Of a stretch of 64,000 nt of DNA, positions 7,358 through 16,136 are shown piece by piece (positions within the stretch are counted from its first letter, which is position 1; every line of letters starts with the position of its first letter). The stretch spans positions 18,045-82,044 of the forward strand of contig CAJUKB010000004.1 of assembly GCA_910587325.1 (NCBI GenBank), in the 5' to 3' direction. The translations under genes were made by a program, and so were the position numbers. The notes under the pieces were generated by a model. It ran no database searches and was not told where the DNA came from. It saw nothing but the letters and a program-made list of their open reading frames with translations. This DNA is from an uncultured Bacilli bacterium. GTDB taxonomy: Bacteria > Bacillota_I > Bacilli_A > RF39 > UBA660.

Positions 7358-8869
7358 TTATTGTTCTTTTTTCTTACTTATAATTAAGTACCCTATTCCT
7401 AACAAAGAAACAACAGCAAGTCCACTATACAAGACAACATTTAAAGTACCCGTCTGCGCATTGTTATTCTTTTTATGGTATCCATCACTTGGAACCAAAA
7501 CATAGGTTGAGAAATGAGTAAATGTTAATTTTACATTGCCATCGGTTGCTTTTAAATTTTCTGCTACAACTTCCATTTGGTTTGTTTCAGGATTAAGGTA
7601 TAATAGGGTTAAAGTTTTATTTTGTAGATAGTCCTTTACTTTTTCATTTACTTCTTTTTCTTGGACTGTCCAGCAAGCATTATATTTGTCTGGCTCTTTC
7701 TTATAATCGTATTGACTACATTGATATTTCTCATCTAATTTTTCCCAATATAAATTTCTAATATATTGTTCAATATTCACATTTAATTCATAATTCGTTG
7801 GTAAATTACCATGGTAGGTAAAATCAATATACAAAGCGTCATTTAAATCCATTAAATTGGCAATTTTGTCTTTGTTAATGCTTGTTTTCATTGAAATTTG
7901 ATGTTCATAAGTAAAGCCTTTTTCCACCGTATTTTTTATATCTTTACCATTTAAATAGTAAGTCGAAGTTCCTACACTCGTGTCTTGAATAAACAAAACG
8001 GTTAAGTCTTTTCCTTTTAAAGCGTTAATTACTTCTGATATATCTTCTTTAGAACTTCGAACTGAAAAATTATATTTTCCATAGCCATAAATACAGTCAT
8101 GTGGAGAGTCTGGCATCACTTCTTGATACTTATCCAAATGGTTCAATATTTGAGTTAAACCTGCCGCACTTGAACCCATTTCACCGAAATCTCTTGCAGA
8201 TATTGTCCAGTCAATTTTTATATCTTGTTTTCCAGTAGCACTTACTGTTATACTAGATTTGCCTAAATCTTTTGCTTTGGTTACAACTTCTACTCCTGTA
8301 GGTTCACTGCTATATCCATAAGCTTCCCACCAAGTTTTCGGTTCACTTTTATAGTTACTAAACCCATATTCATTTGTATATTCCCACCAAGTTGGTTTTG
8401 AGGTGTAAGTAGATTTGCAATATTCACTATCCTTTGAGAAGTTACCGTTTTCATCTTGACAATATTCATAATTTTTTAAGAACTCTTCAAAAGTGGCCTT
8501 GTTAAAATCTTCAACGTATCTTTCCCAATTTTGTTTTTCATTGGCATAATCATAAGGTTTTACTTCTACATCTAAAATGTTTGTGTTACTACTAACTGCA
8601 GAAACATTAGACACATTCTCAAAAAGAATATTTTCATTGTAAGGTTTGTTGTGAAAAGGCTTGTGAGGGTCCCAACTTCCTCGTCCTCCTTCATCATTAT
8701 GCGCAATGCTATATTCCATTTGCATGTTTTCCCATTTTGTAGCACCATAAGTTCTTGAAAGCGCTCTATCTTTAAAATACTCTTCCCAGTATCCATCCGC
8801 ATAAACATTTGCACTTCCTAAAAATAAAAGTGTTGCAAATATCCCCAAGTAAGTAATTATTTTTTTCAT
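7358..8869 (-). CDS. Sortase-anchored surface protein with NAQTG sorting signal, G-tract promoter
   Basis: The 503-residue exported protein begins with a signal peptide (MKKIITYLGIFATLLFLGS, cleavage near NVYADG). It ends with NAQTG (about residue 470), a hydrophobic segment (SGLAVVSLLGIGYLII) and SKKKEQ. The last 35 residues are nearly identical in plan to those of the protein at 5018-6301. The mature part is rich in Trp, Tyr and Asp/Glu (for example WWEYTNEYG and WWEAYGYSS) with no recognised domain. A shared C-terminal module occurs around residues 330-465 (HGNLPTNYELNVNIEQYI). The promoter carries ten consecutive G in its spacer, so expression is predicted to be phase variable. Confidence 0.8.
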   Translation of the reverse strand: MKKIITYLGIFATLLFLGSANVYADGYWEEYFKDRALSRTYGATKWENMQMEYSIAHNDEGGRGSWDPHKPFHNKPYNENILFENVSNVSAVSSNTNILDVEVKPYDYANEKQNWERYVEDFNKATFEEFLKNYEYCQDENGNFSKDSEYCKSTYTSKPTWWEYTNEYGFSNYKSEPKTWWEAYGYSSEPTGVEVVTKAKDLGKSSITVSATGKQDIKIDWTISARDFGEMGSSAAGLTQILNHLDKYQEVMPDSPHDCIYGYGKYNFSVRSSKEDISEVINALKGKDLTVLFIQDTSVGTSTYYLNGKDIKNTVEKGFTYEHQISMKTSINKDKIANLMDLNDALYIDFTYHGNLPTNYELNVNIEQYIRNLYWEKLDEKYQCSQYDYKKEPDKYNACWTVQEKEVNEKVKDYLQNKTLTLLYLNPETNQMEVVAENLKATDGNVKLTFTHFSTYVLVPSDGYHKKNNNAQTGTLNVVLYSGLAVVSLLGIGYLIISKKKEQ

Positions 8870-8912
8870 AATTTTTCTTTCCCTTCCTTAGAATATCTCT
8901 ATTCTTAAGGCT

Positions 8913-8943
8913 ATTATACCCCCCCCCCGAAAACGTTTGTCAA
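8913..8943 (-). promoter_or_regulatory. Promoter with ten-G spacer tract, predicted phase variable
   Basis: Leftward: TTGACA (8938-8943), nine ordinary bases, ten G (8919-8928), then TATAAT (8913-8918) directly abutting. The spacer is 19 nt, two more than optimal. Loss of two G would restore 17 nt. The -35 and -10 are perfect consensus, so spacing is the only obvious weakness. Controls the sortase substrate encoded at 7358-8869. Confidence 0.85.
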
Positions 8944-8962
8944 TACCCAAACTGTTTTTATT

Positions 8963-9922
8963 CTAATTTTCTCTTTTTGTTCTTTCCTTATCCATTTCTT
9001 TAATAATATACACAGGTCTTTTCTTTGCTTCTAAATATGTTTTAGAAAGATATTCTCCAATGATTCCTAAACAAAACAATTGAATGCCACTAACCAAAAA
9101 TAAAATGCAAATCATAGAAGGCCAACCACTGGTTGGGTCTCCAAATAAAATGGTTTTTAAAACAATCACTAAAATCATTATAAAAGAAATGACACAAAAT
9201 AGAATACCTATAAACGCTGAAATTGTTAAAGGCATTGTTGAAAACGAAACTATTCCCTCAATGGCATATTTAAAAAGACTAAAAAAAGACCAACTTGTTT
9301 CTCCAGCAATTCTTTCTTTGTTTTCATATTCGAGCCATTTCGTATTAAAGCCTACAAATCCAAATAATCCTTTAGAAAAACGATTGTATTCTTTTAAACT
9401 TAAAATGGCATTTCTAACATTCTTTCGCATTAAACGATAATCTCTTGCTCCATCAACAACTTCAATGTTGCTAATTTTGTTTATCAATTTATAAAACATT
9501 CTGGCAAAAAAACTACGAATTTTTGGTTCTCCCATTCTGGTAACTCTTCTAGTAGCAACGCAATCTACATCTTTTTCACTTTTTAAAATGGCAAACATTT
9601 CAAGGAGAAGTTCAGGAGGGTCTTGTAAGTCAGCATCCATTAAAGCAACATAATCTCCTTTGGCATATGTAAGACCTGCTAACATAGCCGCTTCTTTACC
9701 AAAATTTCTTGATAAAGAAAGATAGTGAATACTTGAATTACGTTTACATAAGTCTTTCATTATTTTTAAGGTATTGTCTTTGGAACCATCATTGACAAGA
9801 ATAAGTTCAACGTCTGTTTTTTTGAGTTCTTTTTTGATTTTTAAGATTTCATGATAAAAGAGTGGCAATGCCTCTTCTTCGTTATAACAAGCAACTACAA
9901 TACTTATGGTTTCCTTTTTCAT
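8963..9922 (-). CDS. GtrB/CsbB-like polyprenyl-phosphate glycosyltransferase (GT2)
   Basis: This enzyme should transfer a sugar from a nucleotide donor to undecaprenyl phosphate at the inner membrane face. The 319 residues show an N-terminal GT2 fold: SIVVACYNEEEALP, LVNDGSKDN near residue 45 and the metal-binding MDADLQDPPE near 95. Two C-terminal membrane segments follow (about residues 230-295, ISAFIGILFCVISFIMILVI). The start overlaps the stop of the upstream GT-C-like gene by 4 nt (ATGA), so the two are translationally coupled. The pair fits the known three-component scheme (GtrB-type donor maker plus multi-membrane transferase) that decorates wall polymers from outside. Transcription would come from the ten-G promoter at 11599. 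Confidence 0.9.
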   Translation of the reverse strand: MKKETISIVVACYNEEEALPLFYHEILKIKKELKKTDVELILVNDGSKDNTLKIMKDLCKRNSSIHYLSLSRNFGKEAAMLAGLTYAKGDYVALMDADLQDPPELLLEMFAILKSEKDVDCVATRRVTRMGEPKIRSFFARMFYKLINKISNIEVVDGARDYRLMRKNVRNAILSLKEYNRFSKGLFGFVGFNTKWLEYENKERIAGETSWSFFSLFKYAIEGIVSFSTMPLTISAFIGILFCVISFIMILVIVLKTILFGDPTSGWPSMICILFLVSGIQLFCLGIIGEYLSKTYLEAKKRPVYIIKEMDKERTKREN

Positions 9923-11577
9923 TTTGTTTTCTCCTTTTTAATGATTAAATAGATTGCAAATAAACCTACAGTGAATAAACTTATTTTATTTCCTACTCTA
10001 CCTAGTGTAGTATTTTCATAAGTTACTTCGATGATTGCTTCTTGATTGGCTTCCATTTCGATAAAGCCATACTGGTTTTCTTTATAGTTGAGAAAAGTAC
10101 TTTCACCGTTATAACCCATCATTTTTATGGTATATCCCAAATAATATAATCTAGGTAGTTCTAGCTTTGCATAGTTTGTATTGGTAATTTTAAATCTTAA
10201 ATTAGGAGTACTGTCTTCTATAATGCTTATATCGGCGTTTCCATCGACGACTAAAATTTCTGTACTTCGATTGTGAAAGTAATCGATATGGTTTTTTGCA
10301 TTCATCGGCAGATACTCTTCTTGGTACCCCATACCAACCTGACTTAAATCGTAATAGCTCAAATCTTCTTTATGATACGTTTGCATGAGTATCGGAAGAA
10401 TGGCAAAAAGAAAACAAGAAAAAATACAAAGTGCGAGCACTTTTTTTGATTTTAATTCGTTTAGAGCATAGTAAGACAATATGCTTAATCCAAAACATGT
10501 AAGTACTCCTAAGCGATAAGGAAATTGAATCATCAGTAAAAAGTTTGGCATTAAAAACCACGGGAATAAATGGGAAGAAAACCATATTCCTAGACATGTA
10601 CAAATAACGCCCAAACAAAATAAAAAATCATTCTGAAGTTTTTCTTTAAATTTGTGTCTCTTCTTTAATTCATAAAGCAAATAAATGACTAGACCAAGAG
10701 CTACCCAATTTAGCATGTGAAAACCTATTTTTTTGCCACCAAGCAAGAATTGAAATAAGAACAAAGCATTGCCATACACACCAAAACGATTAGACATTTC
10801 GCCCTTTGTAAAAGCAACGTAATTTCCATTTAACAGATGAGTAAATAGTGGAATTAGAAACGGAAGGCTGATTAAAATGACTAAAAAGGTTGCGCATAAT
10901 AAACGAAGAATAGTTTTTTTATTCCAAACTTTTTTAAAATGAAAAATAAGAAATATGCTTAAGAAAAGAGTTACGTAAATACTCATTACTAAGTGGGAGT
11001 TCAGTAGTCCAACGTATCCTAAGACAAAATAAAAATAAAATTTTTTAGACTGATTGTGGAACAAATAATAAATACCTAAAAAAATGAGAGGTAAAAATAC
11101 AAAAACAAAAGATTCCGCTAATGCATCACGATATAAATAATCGTAAATTTTATAAGGTGCCGTTATATAAAATAGTGTAGCAATAAAGGATAAGTTCTTA
11201 TGTTTTGTAATGGTTTTCATAAAAGTATACATCGTAATACCCGATAAAAAGTTCAGTAAAAAATCGGTTATTTTGATGGATGTAAAAATAGTTCCAGGGG
11301 TATATTTATAAATAAGTGCTGTTATAAAATGAGGAAGATTGGGATAGAAAATATTGGTTCCATAGCCAAAGTTATTGGCAATGAACGGAAGAATTTTTAA
11401 GTTTGCTATATTGGACCATTGTAAATTTTTAATAAAAGAGAGAACATTAGCTACATGAAAACCCGTATCATGGCCATAAAAATAGTTATTACTTAATAGT
11501 GGAAAAAGTAGAAAGATTGAAATTAAAAAAATAAAAAAATAATATTTATCTATTTTAATTGGTATTCTTTTGTGCAT
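9919..11577 (-). CDS. Multi-membrane GT-C-like glycosyltransferase (PTPS-related/YfhO-like)
   Basis: The 552-residue protein has about 12 hydrophobic segments. Its first loop contains YFYGHDTGFHVAN, the acidic/His loop motif of the PTPS-related (6-pyruvoyl-tetrahydropterin synthase-related) membrane family, which belongs with GT-C enzymes. A soluble extracellular-type part near residues 425-530 is followed by a final membrane helix. Such proteins typically take a sugar from polyprenyl phosphate on the outer face and add it to a wall polymer. The coupled GtrB-like gene directly downstream (4-nt overlap) supports this. AAGGAG precedes the ATG. The only promoter seen is the ten-G promoter 22 nt upstream, and a terminator lies before it. 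The substrate is unknown. Confidence 0.75.
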   Translation of the reverse strand: MHKRIPIKIDKYYFFIFLISIFLLFPLLSNNYFYGHDTGFHVANVLSFIKNLQWSNIANLKILPFIANNFGYGTNIFYPNLPHFITALIYKYTPGTIFTSIKITDFLLNFLSGITMYTFMKTITKHKNLSFIATLFYITAPYKIYDYLYRDALAESFVFVFLPLIFLGIYYLFHNQSKKFYFYFVLGYVGLLNSHLVMSIYVTLFLSIFLIFHFKKVWNKKTILRLLCATFLVILISLPFLIPLFTHLLNGNYVAFTKGEMSNRFGVYGNALFLFQFLLGGKKIGFHMLNWVALGLVIYLLYELKKRHKFKEKLQNDFLFCLGVICTCLGIWFSSHLFPWFLMPNFLLMIQFPYRLGVLTCFGLSILSYYALNELKSKKVLALCIFSCFLFAILPILMQTYHKEDLSYYDLSQVGMGYQEEYLPMNAKNHIDYFHNRSTEILVVDGNADISIIEDSTPNLRFKITNTNYAKLELPRLYYLGYTIKMMGYNGESTFLNYKENQYGFIEMEANQEAIIEVTYENTTLGRVGNKISLFTVGLFAIYLIIKKEKTK

Positions 11578-11598
11578 ATAATTTTCTCCTTTTTAATA

Positions 11599-11629
11599 AT
11601 TATAACCCCCCCCCCAATGAAAAAGACAA
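11599..11629 (-). promoter_or_regulatory. Promoter with ten-G spacer tract, predicted phase variable
   Basis: Leftward: TTGTCT (11624-11629), eight bases, ten G (11606-11615), one T, then TATAAT (11599-11604). The spacer is 19 nt, as in the promoter at 8913-8943. It lies right before the GT-C/GtrB pair and after a terminator, so it should decide expression of that pair. The leader would be very short, with AAGGAG close to the likely start site. Confidence 0.8.
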
Positions 11630-11664
11630 ATACAATCGAGTTCAATTTAGGGCTATGAATTCAA

Positions 11665-11703
11665 AAGAAAAATAACCTTTTTTAAATAAGAGTTATTTTT
11701 TCT
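11665..11703. terminator. Intrinsic terminator after the DUF6020-like gene
   Basis: AAATAAC (11670-11676) pairs with GTTATTT (11692-11698). T-rich tracts follow on both strands. It separates the operon at 11749-18680 from the ten-G promoter unit. Confidence 0.6.
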
Positions 11704-11748
11704 AAATTATATGCTGTAAGATTTCTTTTAAGTATCATACTATAAAAC

Positions 11749-13365
11749 TTATTTTTCATAAGAAAGTAAAGGAATTAAAAAATCAAAAGGAAGCATTAAT
11801 ACAAATATATAAACATACCTTAAACTAAAAGCAATGGGCACTCCTATCATAATGGGAATCCAAATAAATAATCCAGGTATATATAAAATTAAATATCTAT
11901 ATTTTTTAGTTAAAAACGTAATGGTTATGCTTAAGAAGAAGAGCCAAATAAAGAATGCAGATGAAATAATTGGAAATGAATCTATTGTTTTTCGTAAAGA
12001 AAAATGAAACAATTCCTGTAGCAAATCTCTTTGCTCTACTAAATCCGTATGTGTAGGCCATGTATAGGTTTGGATATAGGCGACACTGCTATTTTTTTTA
12101 ATATCCCAATAACCAAGTGTTTGTAAAAGATAAGCCTCTATATAGTTGTTAAAATTTTTGGGTAACAATCTAAACCAAATGTTAAAAAACTCTATTTTGT
12201 GAGAATTCAAAAAATCTTTATTAAAATCGTTGTTCCATTTTGTTGTATCAAAATTAAGGGGTTTAGCAGCAGTTTTCAAAACCTCTATTGGAATAATTTG
12301 ATTTAGAAATTCTTTATCTTTTTCTTCTAAAGAAGCATCTTTTTTAACAGAATAAGAAATTTGTTGGAAAGGAATAGAAACACTTTCAATGAAATTATCC
12401 CCTTTTAAATGCAAATAGGAATAAATAGGTCCTTGTATCGCAACGACAATTAAAATTAAACTCAAAATCGATAGTAAGAATTGTTTATTTATACTTTTTT
12501 TACATCTATAGTGACAAATAATAAGTACAAGAGTTGTTCCTAAAACTACAAAAAAACCATTATTCCTTAAGAAACAAACAAATAAAGATAATATGCAATA
12601 GAAAATTATGTCTTTTTTATTTTTGAAATCTGCTCGTGAACTCGTAAAAATATCAAAAAGAAAAGCAATATAAATGATTAAAACAAAATTAAATGGAGTA
12701 TCTTTCCATATAGAAATAACATATAAAGGTATAAGCGGAAATAGTGCAAAGAAAGCAAGTACTAAAAAAGTCACCCTTTTTGGCAAGTTTTTCTTATGAA
12801 TCACATATATAACATAACTTAATGCTAAGGCACAACCGATATATTGAAAGAACCCAAAAAGAAGAATTCCCCCTGTTAAACCACTGCCTAAAATAGAACT
12901 TCCTAATGAAGTAAAGATTTTTAATGTAATGGTATACAAAATTGGATTATTATTGGATAAAAGACCAATTCCATTTACTTTAAAATTGGAAAGTTGTACG
13001 ATAGAAGCATAAGTATCCGAATAAATTCCTCCTGGAAAATAGGATAAAAAATAAGGAAGCCACGTAAGTAGTAATACACCAAAAGCAATCCAAAACAGAT
13101 GAGGTATTTTTTTCGTATTTGCTTTTTCCATTTTTTTATTTATATGTTCATATATCTTTTGAAAAAAAGTAATAAAAATATAAGTAATGAAAAAGAAAAT
13201 AATTTCTTTTCCAAAATCCTTAACGTGAAAGGAAGCAAAGGAAACATCTGAAAAAACATTTATTTCTTCATTGCATATTAATTTTGAATCAAGCACTAAC
13301 ATGAAAGAAAAGACAAAAGAAAAAATGCTTTTTATAAAAATTGGTTTTTTCCATAATTTTTTCAA
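11749..13365 (-). CDS. Multi-membrane protein, DUF6020-like putative GT-C enzyme
   Basis: The 538 residues form about 12 hydrophobic helices. The loop LSYFPGGIYSDTYASIVQL near residue 120 followed by NNNPILYTI is the pattern I associate with DUF6020 membrane proteins, thought to be GT-C-like. GT-C catalysis usually relies on acidic residues in the first outer loop, and the Asp in YSDTYA is a candidate. A large hydrophilic loop (about 330-430) contains KDASLEEKDKEF and FDTTKWNND. It is the last gene of a leftward operon beginning at 18680 and is followed by a terminator. A role in adding sugars to a wall polysaccharide from polyprenyl-linked donors is inferred from neighbours. Confidence 0.6.
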   Translation of the reverse strand: MKKLWKKPIFIKSIFSFVFSFMLVLDSKLICNEEINVFSDVSFASFHVKDFGKEIIFFFITYIFITFFQKIYEHINKKMEKANTKKIPHLFWIAFGVLLLTWLPYFLSYFPGGIYSDTYASIVQLSNFKVNGIGLLSNNNPILYTITLKIFTSLGSSILGSGLTGGILLFGFFQYIGCALALSYVIYVIHKKNLPKRVTFLVLAFFALFPLIPLYVISIWKDTPFNFVLIIYIAFLFDIFTSSRADFKNKKDIIFYCILSLFVCFLRNNGFFVVLGTTLVLIICHYRCKKSINKQFLLSILSLILIVVAIQGPIYSYLHLKGDNFIESVSIPFQQISYSVKKDASLEEKDKEFLNQIIPIEVLKTAAKPLNFDTTKWNNDFNKDFLNSHKIEFFNIWFRLLPKNFNNYIEAYLLQTLGYWDIKKNSSVAYIQTYTWPTHTDLVEQRDLLQELFHFSLRKTIDSFPIISSAFFIWLFFLSITITFLTKKYRYLILYIPGLFIWIPIMIGVPIAFSLRYVYIFVLMLPFDFLIPLLSYEK

Positions 13366-13384
13366 TTTTATTCACTCCTTACTT

Positions 13385-14929
13385 TTAATATAAAAATGTT
13401 GTTATCATTTCGAGCATAACTATATAATTCAAAACTATAGTTATATAGGCAAGAATATATTTATTGATTTTTATAGGATTTTTCACTTTAAAAAATAGTA
13501 AAGCACAAATTATTGGGAAAAAGTATCTACCCTGAATGCCTATAATAGTTCTTGCTCCTTCATAAGTACATAAATATAAAGCAGTACAAATGAGCACAAA
13601 TATGCTACCTAAAATTCCTACTATGAAAATCGTTTTTTTCCAAACATTATCTCTATTTTTCTCTTCTGAAAGAAAAGCAAATAAATTAACCATAATAAAT
13701 CCAAAATTTACAATAGGAAAAGGCCTTACTTGCCAATGACATAGAAATTCTCCAGCGAAAATATTTTCTAAATAATTATAACCATTTTGAGCAATTGTAT
13801 TTAATACTACCATAAGATAGCGAATAGGCTGTTGCATAATCCAATTATTTGGAGCTTCAGTATTACTAGCCATAGCAGCTTCAGATGTGGCAGTCCATTT
13901 TAATAGTTCTTGCCAACCTAAATTCATAGAAATTCCTATAGCTATATATATAATCTTTACTATTATTTCTTGCTTTTTACTTTTAAAACATTCATGTGGT
14001 AATAGAAGAATTAGAAAGACAAATGGCAAATACACTACTTTGGCTAAAGATACACAAATTGTTAGTAAGAATAAAAGGAAATAGTCTTGCCATTTGAAAC
14101 TTTTTTTCTCTTTTATTTTACTTAAAATATAGCTTATAAACAGGAAGGAATAAGCTATCGTTGTTCCATCTGCTGAAAAAGAAGCACTATAAGATAAAAA
14201 GGTAGGAGATAGCATTAAAATAAGAGCAAAAAACTTTCCATTTGGAAGCAATTTAATTCCAACAGATACCAAAGATACACAAAATAGTAAACTTAAAAAA
14301 CGACCAATTATGCCACAAAAATATGGATTTAAATGAAATAATTTTCCAAGCAATATTCCTAAAACATGAGGAATATAGTTTACAATCGAATAATTTGCTG
14401 CACTGATTTTTAAATTTCCCTTTTCTCCTTGGTTTAGTTGAATTTTAGATATCTTTAACATATCTTCGTATTTTTTATATTCGGCTTGCTTTTCATTATT
14501 ATAAATACTATCAATAACACTTTTATCAAAGCTATTCTGTCGACTATTCTCATAATAGGGAGTGGTAAAGTAGCCTTCACTTAATTCATATGCTCTTAAA
14601 TAATGCGCAGGTTCATCGCTTTGTGTAAAAAGAGGCATTATAAACAAATAACAAATTCCTAGTAGCATAGCAATAATGAAATATTGCTTATGTAATTTTT
14701 TCACTTTTGTTGTATCTATAAAAGAAGTGGCAATTAAAGTAAAAACAAGTGTAATTAACCCTAAAATGATATATCCGTTTAAATACTTTGTGTCTAGCGC
14801 ATCTGCATATAAATCGGCTTGCAAATTTTTATAATAAAAAAGAAAAGCAGTCAATAAAATAATTGCTATAGCTACTAATCTAATTACTTTTCCTTTTTTT
14901 TCATGATTTAAAATTGTTTTTAGCTTCAA
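13385..14929 (-). CDS. DUF2142-family membrane protein, putative GT-C glycosyltransferase
   Basis: The 514-residue membrane protein has roughly 11-12 helices. After the second helix the outer loop reads FTQSDEPAHYLRAYELSEG (about residue 105), close to the DEPAHFYRAY signature of DUF2142 proteins found in polysaccharide clusters. The Asp-Glu pair is typical of the first-loop acidic motif of GT-C enzymes. The gene lies between the GtrA-GT2 fusion and the DUF6020-like gene with short spacers (13-19 nt), so it is one operon. It probably moves sugars from a lipid carrier onto a surface glycan. The actual sugar cannot be read from sequence. Confidence 0.75.
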   Translation of the reverse strand: MKLKTILNHEKKGKVIRLVAIAIILLTAFLFYYKNLQADLYADALDTKYLNGYIILGLITLVFTLIATSFIDTTKVKKLHKQYFIIAMLLGICYLFIMPLFTQSDEPAHYLRAYELSEGYFTTPYYENSRQNSFDKSVIDSIYNNEKQAEYKKYEDMLKISKIQLNQGEKGNLKISAANYSIVNYIPHVLGILLGKLFHLNPYFCGIIGRFLSLLFCVSLVSVGIKLLPNGKFFALILMLSPTFLSYSASFSADGTTIAYSFLFISYILSKIKEKKSFKWQDYFLLFLLTICVSLAKVVYLPFVFLILLLPHECFKSKKQEIIVKIIYIAIGISMNLGWQELLKWTATSEAAMASNTEAPNNWIMQQPIRYLMVVLNTIAQNGYNYLENIFAGEFLCHWQVRPFPIVNFGFIMVNLFAFLSEEKNRDNVWKKTIFIVGILGSIFVLICTALYLCTYEGARTIIGIQGRYFFPIICALLFFKVKNPIKINKYILAYITIVLNYIVMLEMITTFLY

Positions 14930-14942
14930 TTTTAACTACTCC

Positions 14943-16136
14943 TTACTCTTCCTCATATACTTCATAACATTTGACATAAAATTTCATTATTATTTTCACA
15001 AGAAAATTTGGCCAAAATTTACGAAACATAATCGTATCTTCAATTTGTCTTGTACTATTTTTAATCCAAGAGGCTGTGGTTGCTTCTTCATGTATGCGAA
15101 ATGAAATTAATTTCATAGGAATATATTTTACTTTTCCCTTTTTAGAATAAATTTTATGAAAAGTATCCCAATCAAGCGCAAACTTTAATTCACTCGTAAA
15201 TATAGGCTCTCCAAGTAACTTTTTATTATACGTTACAGAAGGACAATTTATGGTATTCCCAAAAGCAAGAGTTAATTTACGAATCCACCTTATATTTGCA
15301 AATCCAGGAACACGTAATGGAGATTTAATCAGTTTTTTAATAATTAAATTCTTATCTGCAATGTTTTTTCCATCTTTCAGAAAATAATTTTCTGTTGAAA
15401 TCATTAATTCTTTGCCAGTGTAATTATTTAATATATTTTCTAAATAATAGGGATCATAAACATCATCTTGATGAGCAACAGTTACAAGTTCAGTATGAGA
15501 CATTTCTACTCCATAATTCCAATCCTCTTGAATATCACTTTCTCCTTTACGATAATATACATCTAGTTTATGTTTCTTTGCTAAATTATCAATATGTTTA
15601 TTCTTTGTAGAAGAAACTATAATAATATTAGATTTTAAACTTTGTGTTTTTAAAGATTTTATACATTCTTCTAAATAAGGCGATTCTTTATAGGCACAAA
15701 TGGCAAAGGTATGATACTTTTTTGGATGTTTCAAATACTTATTCTCTTTCCCACTAAATACCCAAATTCTACTAAACAAAAAGTTATAAGGAACAGTAAC
15801 GCAAAGAGTAAGAATAGGAGCCAACATTTCTGAAAATCCTAGAACATCTACTAATAAATACATACATCCTAAATTGATAAAATAACTACTTCCATACACA
15901 ACATAATATTTCATAATAGAACGATTATCATAAACATTTTTCTTAAATACCCATCCATTGTTTAAAAGAAAACCAAGAATAGAACTTAGGAAAAAAGCAA
16001 TGGTAGTTGCAATTAAATAATTGATATTTAAAAACAAAAAACTATAATAAAATATCCAAGAACTAAAGGTATTGATACACCCTACTATGCCAAATTTAAC
16101 AAATTGTTTTACTAATTGTTCTACTTTTGTTTTCAT
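14943..16136 (-). CDS. GtrA-like flippase domain fused to a GT2 glycosyltransferase
   Basis: Residues 1-130 form a GtrA-type four-helix membrane unit (KFGIVGCINTFSSWIFYYS, then SSILGFLLNNGWVFKK), a family thought to flip or support polyprenyl-linked sugars. From residue 138 a separate GT2 domain follows: HTFAICAYKESPYLEECI, an acidic VAHQDDVYDPYYLENI near 225, and a C-terminal helical part. GtrA proteins are normally free-standing at about 130 residues, so this is a fusion. The domain order suggests coupling of flipping or membrane anchoring with cytosolic sugar transfer. The start overlaps the upstream DUF6056-like gene by 4 nt. Confidence 0.82.
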   Translation of the reverse strand: MKTKVEQLVKQFVKFGIVGCINTFSSWIFYYSFLFLNINYLIATTIAFFLSSILGFLLNNGWVFKKNVYDNRSIMKYYVVYGSSYFINLGCMYLLVDVLGFSEMLAPILTLCVTVPYNFLFSRIWVFSGKENKYLKHPKKYHTFAICAYKESPYLEECIKSLKTQSLKSNIIIVSSTKNKHIDNLAKKHKLDVYYRKGESDIQEDWNYGVEMSHTELVTVAHQDDVYDPYYLENILNNYTGKELMISTENYFLKDGKNIADKNLIIKKLIKSPLRVPGFANIRWIRKLTLAFGNTINCPSVTYNKKLLGEPIFTSELKFALDWDTFHKIYSKKGKVKYIPMKLISFRIHEEATTASWIKNSTRQIEDTIMFRKFWPNFLVKIIMKFYVKCYEVYEEE

